DNA of 8,164 nucleotides from Acidobacteriota bacterium. Lineage in GTDB: Bacteria; Acidobacteriota; Terriglobia; Bryobacterales; Bryobacteraceae. Position 1 is the first letter of the stretch; the number at the start of each line of letters is the position of its first letter. Positions 1 through 6,532 of the stretch are shown here, piece after piece. Under the pieces are notes generated by a model. The model saw only the letters and a program-made list of their open reading frames with translations, was not told where the DNA came from and did not search any database. The DNA lies in NCBI GenBank assembly GCA_026394095.1, contig JAPKYY010000130.1, positions 1 through 8,164 of the forward strand. Direction: 5' to 3'. The position numbers and the translations under genes are program-made.

Positions 1-1
1 G

Positions 2-46
2 CCCACCGTCGTGCATGCTACGCAAGACGAAGAGATGTTTATTTGA
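2..46 (+). CDS. 3' end of an unidentified upstream gene (partial)
   Basis: The reading frame entering from the left edge stays open and ends at a TGA at 44-46, giving the C-terminal peptide PTVVHATQDEEMFI. The stop lies three bases before the ATG of the phosphatase gene, a spacing typical of adjacent genes in one operon. Fourteen residues are too few to identify a family. In cpsB/ywqE-type loci the neighbour is often a tyrosine kinase, chain-length regulator or glycosyltransferase, but nothing here distinguishes these. The short frame could be open by chance, so confidence is low. Confidence 0.4.
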   Translation, partial: PTVVHATQDEEMFI

Positions 47-49
47 GGA

Positions 50-805
50 ATGGTTGATATCCATAGCCACGTCCTGTACGGAATGGACGATGGCTCCCCC
101 GATATCGAAGTTAGTCTTGAGATGTTGCGCATGGCCGGGCGTCATGGCACAACCGACATTGTGGCAAGCCCACATGCCAATCTTGAGTATCGTTTTGATC
201 CAGAACTGATTGCCGAACGCAAAGCTGCGCTCGAAGAGCGCAACGACAGTGGAGTGAAAGTGCATCTGGGCTGTGACTTTCACTTGCAATACGAAAATAT
301 TGCCGATGCCCTGAAGAATCCGCGCAAATATACGATTGCCAATGGGCCCTATATTCTGGTTGAGTTTTCAGACTTGCTGATCCTGAAAACGACTTCGCAA
401 ATCTTTGGCGATTTACTCTCAGCCGGGATGATCCCCGTGATCACGCATCCAGAGCGCAACCTGTTGCTGCAGATGCGGATCAAAGAGTTGGCCGAATGGG
501 TAGAGATGGGTTGCTCGATCCAGGTTACCGGGCAGAGCCTTGAGGGTGTGTTTGGGAGCAAAGCCAAGGCATTCAGTGAAAAGCTGATGGATGAGAGCAT
601 GGTGCACTTCATCGCTAGCGATGCGCACGACCTGCGCCGCCGGCCTCCCGTAATGGATAGCGCTTTCAAGCTGGTAGATAAAAAGTGGGGCGAAGAAACA
701 GCCAAATATCTCTTCATTGCAAACCCGGGTGCAGTACTGAAGGGCGAGAAGTTGGTGGGTGCCTCCAGGCCGCGCAAAAAGGGATTTTTTTCCTTCTTTG
801 GATAG
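50..805 (+). CDS. CpsB/CapC/YwqE-family PHP-type protein-tyrosine phosphatase
   Basis: Predicted manganese-dependent protein-tyrosine phosphatase of the PHP (polymerase and histidinol phosphatase) fold. Family members dephosphorylate bacterial tyrosine kinases and so tune capsule or exopolysaccharide synthesis. The 251 residues match the usual family length. Metal-site motifs appear in order: DIHSHVL (H5, H7) followed by MDDG (D13-D14), SPH (H42), GCDFH (D76, where many relatives have Glu), THPER (H133) and ASDAH (D191, H193). The start is well fixed: an in-frame TGA lies at 44-46, and the next internal ATG would remove the H5/H7 ligands. The AGGA at 46-49 touches the ATG, so it is poorly spaced as a ribosome-binding site, and initiation may depend on translation of the upstream gene. 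The protein lacks a signal peptide and is presumably cytoplasmic. It ends in a basic, aromatic tail (RPRKKGFFSFFG). No tyrosine kinase is visible in the window, so its substrate is unknown. Confidence in the family is high. Confidence 0.9.
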   Translation: MVDIHSHVLYGMDDGSPDIEVSLEMLRMAGRHGTTDIVASPHANLEYRFDPELIAERKAALEERNDSGVKVHLGCDFHLQYENIADALKNPRKYTIANGPYILVEFSDLLILKTTSQIFGDLLSAGMIPVITHPERNLLLQMRIKELAEWVEMGCSIQVTGQSLEGVFGSKAKAFSEKLMDESMVHFIASDAHDLRRRPPVMDSAFKLVDKKWGEETAKYLFIANPGAVLKGEKLVGASRPRKKGFFSFFG

Positions 806-835
806 AAGTTTCAAGATTGCCACTGGCTTGTCGAT

Positions 836-2635
836 ATGGGCCATGTGGCAGACACCAGTTTTTCGATCCAGGAACTAGAAAGAGTCTTCGCGGAGAGCCC
901 GAAGCTTGGCCACGAGCAACTTCAGCAGTGGAAAGCTGAGCATCATGCTGATTTTTTACGGCAGGCGATCGAACTTCTCGAATCCGGGCAGGGTAATAGT
1001 TTTTCTCAAATCGTATTGAAGCTCCTGCGGCAGGATTCCTCCAGCCTGAAGCAACTTGTTGCTACCGCAGATCTGTTGAGTCTCGATGATTCCATTCGCA
1101 TGCTTCGAGTGGCGAGCAAGAACGATGCCGGCTATCAGAATCACCTCGTAACAAACGTAAAATCCGAGATCGATACTGCTGGTGCCTGGGTTGCCAAGCA
1201 GGAACTAACCCGTGTGCTTGAGATCTTGTCCAAGGCAGTGGATGCCGAGCATCTGGAGGGCATCCTCGCCCTCTTGAGTGAACACCCAGACCCACGGTTA
1301 CGGTCCAAAGTGGCGATGCTCGCCGGCTCGCTGCTACGGCATCAACCCAAGTGTGTCGCGTTGCTCAAAGATGCTGATCCGCGCGTGAGGGCAAATGCCG
1401 TCGCTTCTTTGTGGGGGCGTCGTGATACGGAATCGATTCAGACTTTTAAGGAAGCGAGTCTCGATTCCCACCACCGTGTGATTGCCAATGGGCTCTTCGG
1501 GTTGTATCAGGCAGGGGAGATTTCGTCTGTCCGTGGGATTCTCAAACTGGTGCGCGATGCCGATCTGGATCGTCAGCTTGCCGGGGGCTGGTTGATCGGA
1601 CAGACGGCCGATCCACGCTTCCTGGCGGTAGTCGAAGAATATCTCACCGTGAAGACCGGGCGCGTGAAATTGGGGCTGCTGAATGCATCGAGAAAGATCA
1701 AGAAGCGGCTGAGTGATCTTAAGTCAAAGCCAGCGCTTGGCGTGGAGTTGGTGTGTTTTGACCGGCTGGAGAAAGGCCGGGTTCGGGCAAGTCTGATGTT
1801 GCGCCGTGCCGACGGAAGCGCATTTGAGCTGAATGAATTGATGGCTACGCAGGTGGTTCTCAGAGATGGCGATTTGCGCGTCGATCAGTTTCATTTCGAG
1901 GCGCGAGGTAGTAAGGAAGCTTCTCATACTGTCTTTCTGATTCCGCAGAAATCCGATGCAGCCAAAAGCTTTCACGGCCAGATGGAACAAGGCATGGAGA
2001 TGGCCATTGCCAGGAAGCGGCCCTCCGACTACTGGTCGATTCAGAAATACAATACTCGAACCAGCACTGCCCAGGCTGAGCCCACATTAATCGACTTCTC
2101 GGTGAATGCCGAGAGCCTCATTAAGGACCAGCTAAAGGATCTCGATGGTGCCTCGGCGAGCCTTGCGGAAGGATTGGAATTGGCAATCGGTTCCTTTCCC
2201 GCCTCTTCAGGCCGCAAGCATCTGGTGCTGGTTCTGGACCCTGATCTTGGTAACGAATTTGAAGTGCCTCCTCATTGGCCCGCACTGTTTGAAAAGCAGG
2301 GTGTGGTGCTTTATGTCGTCTGCTGTGGCGAACTCAGCGAAGCCACGGCTCAGTCTCTCTGGCAACTCTGCTCTGCCCGTCGTGGCGCGTACCTGGAGTT
2401 GAAGGTGGAATCTAAAGTGCCGGCTGCCCTGGGGCAATTGGCCTCAGCTCTGCCTGGATGTTTTTATCTCACCTATTTGCTGGGACGATCCTTGCCAAAC
2501 CCGGATCCTTTGCAGCGAGTGACGATCGAAGTGCTGCCTCCAGATGGCTACGGCCGGATCGTGATTCAGGAGAATGGCGAACTTGTTGTCGATGATCCAA
2601 CTGGCTCATCCGATTCGCTAAACACTGAAGGCTAA
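836..2635 (+). CDS. HEAT-repeat protein with degenerate VWA (VWFA-related) domain
   Basis: A 599-residue protein with no signal peptide or membrane segment, so predicted to be cytoplasmic. Residues about 140-290 hold HEAT-like helical repeats, with repeated cores such as HPDPRLR (150-156), DADPRVRANA (179-188) and DSHHRVIANG (210-219). Residues about 320-560 follow the pattern of the acidobacterial VWFA-related family: a strand HTVFLI, a helix ending near RPSDYWSIQKYNT, a DGASASLAEGL segment (from D437), the strand HLVLVLDPD (D468) and a closing FYLTYLLG plus immunoglobulin-like strand. The metal-site motif DxSxS is replaced by PQKSD (370-374), so normal divalent-cation binding is doubtful. 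HEAT and VWA modules usually mediate protein contacts, and no catalytic motif is visible. The start ATG at 836 has no evident Shine-Dalgarno; GTG at 845 is an alternative. The gene starts 30 bases after the phosphatase and stops 9 bases before the peptidase-like gene. Function unknown; domain reading moderately secure. Confidence 0.75.
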   Translation: MGHVADTSFSIQELERVFAESPKLGHEQLQQWKAEHHADFLRQAIELLESGQGNSFSQIVLKLLRQDSSSLKQLVATADLLSLDDSIRMLRVASKNDAGYQNHLVTNVKSEIDTAGAWVAKQELTRVLEILSKAVDAEHLEGILALLSEHPDPRLRSKVAMLAGSLLRHQPKCVALLKDADPRVRANAVASLWGRRDTESIQTFKEASLDSHHRVIANGLFGLYQAGEISSVRGILKLVRDADLDRQLAGGWLIGQTADPRFLAVVEEYLTVKTGRVKLGLLNASRKIKKRLSDLKSKPALGVELVCFDRLEKGRVRASLMLRRADGSAFELNELMATQVVLRDGDLRVDQFHFEARGSKEASHTVFLIPQKSDAAKSFHGQMEQGMEMAIARKRPSDYWSIQKYNTRTSTAQAEPTLIDFSVNAESLIKDQLKDLDGASASLAEGLELAIGSFPASSGRKHLVLVLDPDLGNEFEVPPHWPALFEKQGVVLYVVCCGELSEATAQSLWQLCSARRGAYLELKVESKVPAALGQLASALPGCFYLTYLLGRSLPNPDPLQRVTIEVLPPDGYGRIVIQENGELVVDDPTGSSDSLNTEG

Positions 2636-2644
2636 ACTGAGAAC

Positions 2645-5053
2645 GTGAGATGGATTCGCGTTCTTTTGTTTTTCTCGCTGATTTGCCCTGCGCTTTTCAG
2701 TCAGGAAACTCAGCTCAAATTGGGTGATTTGAGCCGGGTGCTGAGAGAGGCCAGCCTTGATCCTGAGGCTTGTTTTCGAGTGCGGGACTTCGCTTATCGT
2801 CGCAATGAAGTCCGGCTCTTCCTTACTGAAGGCGTACTGATTTTCCGTAAGCCGGTAAACGGCATCAGAACCGGTGCTGTCTTTGTTGCCAGCGAAGCTC
2901 TTGAGGATGCCGAGATCCTCCTGATTCCGCCTAACAGAATGGAGCGCCGATCGCTTGCGAGTTTTACGGGCGAGCCCAATCTGGCCGAGCACTTTCAGGC
3001 AGCAGTTTTTCTGTTTACCGATGGTACCGGTGAGAAATGGATGGAAGAGCTCAATCGCAGCGAGACGGCAAAGCGCAGCCCTGAGCGTGGAGTACTGGTG
3101 GCCGAGAAGTGGAACGATGTAGTTCGCAATCTCAGCGATAGCCTTGAGACTCGCTTGCTCGAAGATCTGAGTAACGGTGGTGGACCGGGGAAGGGTTGTT
3201 TCTTCGCGGCTCTTTCGGGGCGCAAACTCGGAAATTTCGATATCTATTTGGATCCTCGCGGCCGTGAAGAATTACTGGTTGGTCAGCTTGAGAATCTGGA
3301 GGGCCGTAATCGTTACAACTTCTGGGCGCACTTTGAGCCGAAGAGGGCTCAACCCATACTGGTACCCGGGCCGGTTGCGAAGATCGAGCGTTTTGAGGTG
3401 AAGGCTGTCATTGCCGAAGACCTGCACTTTAACGCCACTATACGCATGACCTTGCGTTCGAACCAGGATGGTCTGACTGTCTTGCCGGTGGATCTTTCTC
3501 CCCGGCTGAGAGTCAAGGCTGCCCGGTGGAATGGCAAGCCTGTTGAAGTCTTCCAACGTGATGCCCTGCGGGCCAATCTGTTGAGGAATGGGGATTCTGA
3601 AGGATTGCTCCTTCAGCCGGCAGAGCCCCTGAAACTGGGTGAGACGGGAGTGCTTGAGATTGAAGAAGAGGGCAACATCTTCTTTCGTGCAGGCAATGGA
3701 GTTTTGTACCTTGCGACACGGGCGAGCTGGTTTCCGCAAATGCAGTTTCAAGCCGCTCCGTTTGAAGCAAGTTTTGAGCATTCCAAATTACTTACGCTGG
3801 TCTGCCCTGGTGATCGCAAAGAAGTCATGTCGGGCGACAACAAGCTGACTACCTGTAAGGTGAATCAACCCTTGCGGCTCTTCGGGTTCAACCTCGGCGC
3901 TTTTGAATCGACCTCGGTCAAGCGTGGGGGATTTGAAGTAGAGGTTTACGCAAACAAGACGCTGGAAAGCGCGTTGGTAAACAGGCCAACCCAAATCATG
4001 GTTTCGCCGCAGCCAGCGCCAGGTCAACGGCGGCGTATCGATTTTCCTGTCGTCCTGAGTACACCTCCCAGTCCAGCCGACCCCTTGTCGCGCATGCCTT
4101 CGATGGCCGAAGAGATTGCCGGGGCGATGGAGTTTTTTAGCTCGCGCTTTGGGCCTCCTCCCTTGGCCCGTGTGGTAGCTGCACCCATTCCGGGCTCTTT
4201 CGGACAAGGCTTCCCTGGCTTTCTCTATCTTTCGACACTCGCCTATCTTGAGGATCGTCATCTGCCTGCGACAGAGAGAGCCGAATGGCAGGGTAGATAC
4301 TTCCGCGAAATTCTGGAAGCACATGAACTCGCTCACCAATGGTGGGGAAATCATGTTGGTTTTGAAAACTATCGGGATGAATGGCTGGCAGAGGCCCTGG
4401 CCAACTATTCGGCTCTGCTGTATTTAGAGAAACGTCACGGACTAAAATCGGTGGACATTGTGCTCGAAGAGTATAAGCGCCGGCTGATCTTTGAAGGCAA
4501 GGACGGTAAGAGTCTGGATTCGGCCGGGCCTCTGGTCTTTGGCATGCGCCTGCGCTATTCCGATCCGGTGGCCTGGCACGCTGTGAATTACGGCAAGAGT
4601 ACATGGGTCCTGCACATGTTGCGCAACCGGCTTGGAGATGCTGCCTTTCTCAAAATGCTGGCACAGCTGGCGAAAGATTACGCTGGTAAAGCCATGACCA
4701 CCGAGGACTTGCGGCGCGCTGCTGCGGCAATGCTACCCAAGGATGCTCCTGATCGTGACCTCGTGAATTTCTTTGAGACCTGGGTCTATGGCACGGGAAT
4801 GCCTCATCTGGAGCTGACGACTACCCTCAAGGGTGTTGCCCCGCGCAAAGTGATGGAGTTGCGTCTCAAGCAGACACTGGTTCCCGAAGACTTTGCTCTC
4901 GATGTGCCGGTGGAGATCCAGTTGCCGCGCGGACAAAAGTCGATCCGGTGGATGCGAAGTGGCCCGGAAGACGATGTCCTTGAGATCCCTGTAATTGGTC
5001 CAGTGCCGCCAAAGGTGCTTCTGGATCCTCGAGGGACAATTCTGAAACGCTAA
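2645..5053 (+). CDS. Exported M1-family metallopeptidase-like protein (gluzincin)
   Basis: An 802-residue protein beginning with a GTG codon. The N-terminus, MRWIRVLLFFSLICPALFSQ, is a clear signal peptide with likely cleavage near residues 19-20, so the product is exported. The zinc site is complete: HELAH at 560-564, followed after 18 residues by E583 in EWLAEALANY, matching the HExxH-x18-E signature of M1 gluzincins. Y649, in VNYGKSTWVLHMLRNRLGD, fits the transition-state tyrosine. The GxMEN exopeptidase motif expected upstream is absent; the matching region reads PGSFGQGFPGFLYLS (516-530). Residues about 20-230 form an N-terminal extension I do not recognise, followed by M1-like beta domains and a C-terminal beta region after about 705. 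A peptidase role is likely, but aminopeptidase specificity is not assured. The GTG lies 9 bases after the preceding stop, with only a weak TGAGA upstream. No in-frame ATG occurs before about codon 100, and the signal peptide supports this start. Confidence 0.85.
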   Translation: MRWIRVLLFFSLICPALFSQETQLKLGDLSRVLREASLDPEACFRVRDFAYRRNEVRLFLTEGVLIFRKPVNGIRTGAVFVASEALEDAEILLIPPNRMERRSLASFTGEPNLAEHFQAAVFLFTDGTGEKWMEELNRSETAKRSPERGVLVAEKWNDVVRNLSDSLETRLLEDLSNGGGPGKGCFFAALSGRKLGNFDIYLDPRGREELLVGQLENLEGRNRYNFWAHFEPKRAQPILVPGPVAKIERFEVKAVIAEDLHFNATIRMTLRSNQDGLTVLPVDLSPRLRVKAARWNGKPVEVFQRDALRANLLRNGDSEGLLLQPAEPLKLGETGVLEIEEEGNIFFRAGNGVLYLATRASWFPQMQFQAAPFEASFEHSKLLTLVCPGDRKEVMSGDNKLTTCKVNQPLRLFGFNLGAFESTSVKRGGFEVEVYANKTLESALVNRPTQIMVSPQPAPGQRRRIDFPVVLSTPPSPADPLSRMPSMAEEIAGAMEFFSSRFGPPPLARVVAAPIPGSFGQGFPGFLYLSTLAYLEDRHLPATERAEWQGRYFREILEAHELAHQWWGNHVGFENYRDEWLAEALANYSALLYLEKRHGLKSVDIVLEEYKRRLIFEGKDGKSLDSAGPLVFGMRLRYSDPVAWHAVNYGKSTWVLHMLRNRLGDAAFLKMLAQLAKDYAGKAMTTEDLRRAAAAMLPKDAPDRDLVNFFETWVYGTGMPHLELTTTLKGVAPRKVMELRLKQTLVPEDFALDVPVEIQLPRGQKSIRWMRSGPEDDVLEIPVIGPVPPKVLLDPRGTILKR

Positions 5054-5075
5054 CGCGGGGTATCCTTGAATCTGG

Positions 5076-5879
5076 ATGGAATCTCCCGTACAGGAATCGC
5101 CCGAAGTCCGGGCCACACGCGTTTCGATCATTATTGTTTCCCAGCATCAGAGTCAGCTCCTGCGGCCGACGTTGAGTGCGCTGGCGGCCCGGTCTGAGCC
5201 AGAGCTCAGCGAGGTGCTGGTTGTTGACTGCGGCAGCCGCGATGGCAGTGCTCGCCTTGATGATGAGTTCGAGGGGATTACAATCCTCAGACTCCCACAC
5301 AACTTTGGTTGGACCAAAGCTGTCAACATCGCCACTCGCACCGCCAAGGGCGAGTATTTGTTGCTCCTGCCGAATGGTTGCCAGGTGGGTCCGGATTCGA
5401 TCCAGCAGATGTTGAGCGCGCTTGAGGCTGACCCTCAGGCCGGGGCGGTGTGTCCGTCGGTAGAACTCTCGGCCCTGCCCAAGCCTGGCGATACGACACT
5501 CGCCAAGGGCAACGAGTACCCCTTTGACCAGCCGGTGTTGCTGCCGAAGCTGGCTCTGGTGAGTATGAACTATCTGCCCGACAAGTATGGCCAATACTAT
5601 GGCGATATTGAGTTGTTCCACAAGATGAAGGAAGCGGGCAAGCGTGTGCTTGTTTTGAAGGATCTGGTGTTGCCGCGAGAACGGGCCGCACAGGAAATGA
5701 TCAGCCCGGAGATGGACGAAGCCGACCGGATGAATGGGCTTGGTGCCTTCTATTCGAAGAACTATGGTTTTATGGCTGGCTTCGGATTCTGGCTGGCTCA
5801 AACCGCCAAAGCTTTCTTTTCATTCCGTCTAGGGCTTGCGGGGAAACTCTTAGGCGGTTCTAAGGTGGATGGACTATAA
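5076..5879 (+). CDS. Family 2-like glycosyltransferase with altered metal-binding motif
   Basis: A 267-residue GT-A fold glycosyltransferase resembling the rhamnosyltransferase (WbbL-like) branch of family 2, which transfers sugars from nucleotide donors during polysaccharide or O-antigen synthesis. The opening strand RVSIIIVS (15-22), the nucleotide-binding VVDCGSRDGS (49-58; D51, D56) and the segment HNFGWTKAVNIATRTAKGEYLLLL (75-98) are typical. Where relatives have NPD after the LLLL strand, this protein has PNG (99-101), so the metal-coordinating aspartate is missing. The later ED-D motif appears as YYGDIEL (D177, E179) and is followed by the usual KMKEAGKRVLVL helix-strand. A hydrophobic, aromatic C-terminal stretch (about 232-255) may contact the membrane. 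It may have unusual donor chemistry or reduced activity. The gene starts 22 bases after the peptidase-like gene, with no good Shine-Dalgarno. Its substrate cannot be read from the sequence, but the cpsB-like gene upstream fits a surface-glycan role. Confidence 0.8.
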   Translation: MESPVQESPEVRATRVSIIIVSQHQSQLLRPTLSALAARSEPELSEVLVVDCGSRDGSARLDDEFEGITILRLPHNFGWTKAVNIATRTAKGEYLLLLPNGCQVGPDSIQQMLSALEADPQAGAVCPSVELSALPKPGDTTLAKGNEYPFDQPVLLPKLALVSMNYLPDKYGQYYGDIELFHKMKEAGKRVLVLKDLVLPRERAAQEMISPEMDEADRMNGLGAFYSKNYGFMAGFGFWLAQTAKAFFSFRLGLAGKLLGGSKVDGL

Positions 5880-5892
5880 AGATTTCCTTCTT

Positions 5893-5918
5893 TGATCCGA
5901 TCTTCTCCTTGAGGATCA
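5893..5918 (+). repeat. Short inverted repeat overlapping a ribosome-binding site
   Basis: TGATCC (5893-5898) is the exact reverse complement of GGATCA (5913-5918), separated by 14 bases. The right arm overlaps the AGGA (5912-5915) that serves the gene starting at 5925, so pairing could partly mask ribosome binding. Six base pairs with a long loop is weak and may be chance; no T-run follows, so it is not a terminator. Confidence 0.25.
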
Positions 5919-5924
5919 TCATAG

Positions 5925-6476
5925 ATGGACGCAATGCTCTGGTTGTTTATGCCTTTGTTTGTCGCTGCCGGGTCGGCTTTGCTGGCTTATTTTGTCATGC
6001 AGTCGAAGCTGGAAGTAGCGATTTCTAAAGAACGTGAGACGATGGCCGAGGCCCGGGCTGCGATCGCAACCCATGCCAAGACACTCGAGGAAACCATTAA
6101 GGCGACAGAAGAACGCGCCCGCCGTCAGGCTCTCGATGACTTTCTCGCCGACTTCCGCGTTGAAGAACGTCACTACTCTCGCGAGAGCAAGAGCCTCTTT
6201 CTCAACCGCAAGTCGATGGTTCTTCAAGAACGCCTCTTTTTCCGCAACATTCCGCTCAGCAACTGGGTAGAGCACGAGATGGTGGTAGAAGATGGTGGCG
6301 ACCTGCAGAAGCTCGCCAAGGCTTGTAGCGTATTCAGCGCTCGCGGCATGTCCGGCGACAGCCCTGCTCCCGCGATTCCGCAGTTGGCTGGTATGGGCGG
6401 TGCAGTCCCGGTTTCTTCTGCCAAGCTCCTCTCCATGGATTCGCCGCAGCCCCGCCGTAAAGGCATCGCCGGCTAA
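5925..6476 (+). CDS. Membrane-anchored coiled-coil protein of unknown function
   Basis: A 183-residue protein. Residues 4-25 form one hydrophobic membrane segment (LWLFMPLFVAAGSALLAYFV). Residues about 28-82 are a highly charged, Ala/Glu/Lys/Arg-rich helix predicted to be a coiled coil. A compact block at about 78-131, beginning VEERHYSRESKSLFLNRKSM and including FFRNIPLSNWVEHEMVVE, looks strongly constrained and recalls a hypothetical protein I associate with Acidobacteria, though this is memory and not a search. The tail after residue 140 is rich in Ser, Pro, Gly and Ala and probably disordered. Lack of a cleavage site suggests an N-terminal anchor; orientation is uncertain. The start is supported by AGGA at 5912-5915, nine bases before the ATG; ATG 5934 is a less likely alternative. 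It lies 45 bases after the glycosyltransferase gene. It could be a scaffold or partner of a membrane complex. No enzyme motif is visible, so no function is assigned. Confidence 0.75.
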   Translation: MDAMLWLFMPLFVAAGSALLAYFVMQSKLEVAISKERETMAEARAAIATHAKTLEETIKATEERARRQALDDFLADFRVEERHYSRESKSLFLNRKSMVLQERLFFRNIPLSNWVEHEMVVEDGGDLQKLAKACSVFSARGMSGDSPAPAIPQLAGMGGAVPVSSAKLLSMDSPQPRRKGIAG

Positions 6477-6532
6477 TTCCGGTAGGCTACACTGAAGGCT
6501 AAAGGGGCTTTTCCAAGCCAAGCCAGCCATCC
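6477..6532 (+). promoter_or_regulatory. nadA leader with inward-facing GGCT/AGCC elements
   Basis: This 56-base gap before nadA has three GGCT elements (6485-6488, 6497-6500, 6506-6509) followed by three AGCC elements (6516-6519, 6521-6524, 6525-6528). The innermost pair makes a perfect hairpin, GGCTT-TTCC-AAGCC (6506-6519), and the outer pairs could nest around it. No Shine-Dalgarno precedes the ATG; the last bases are AGCCAGCCATCC. TACACT at 6488-6493 is a possible -10 box, but no good -35 box is visible. No T-run follows the hairpin, so it is not a classic terminator. A regulatory role is inferred, not shown. Confidence 0.3.

Noticed and set aside
15..209. Plus-strand 64-codon open frame overlapping the phosphatase start
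   Set aside because: It is out of frame with the PHP motifs, and its product resembles no family I know.
1245..1500. HEAT-like repeats as a DNA repeat or CRISPR-like array
   Set aside because: The similarity is at protein level only, with diverged nucleotides and irregular spacing; no repeated DNA unit is present.
4866..5801. Long minus-strand open frame of 311 codons opposite the glycosyltransferase and the end of the peptidase-like gene
   Set aside because: It shows no family motif, spans two well-supported genes on the other strand, and is rich in His, Gln and Arg as expected for antisense shadow in this base composition.
6506..6519. Rho-independent terminator before nadA
   Set aside because: The GGCTT/AAGCC hairpin has only five pairs and is not followed by a T-run.
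6420..6532. Confident call of an NAD+-I (nadA motif) riboswitch before nadA
   Set aside because: The conserved core I remember for that class is not visible, and the gap is only 56 bases, too short for its usual tandem domains. Kept only as a question under findings.
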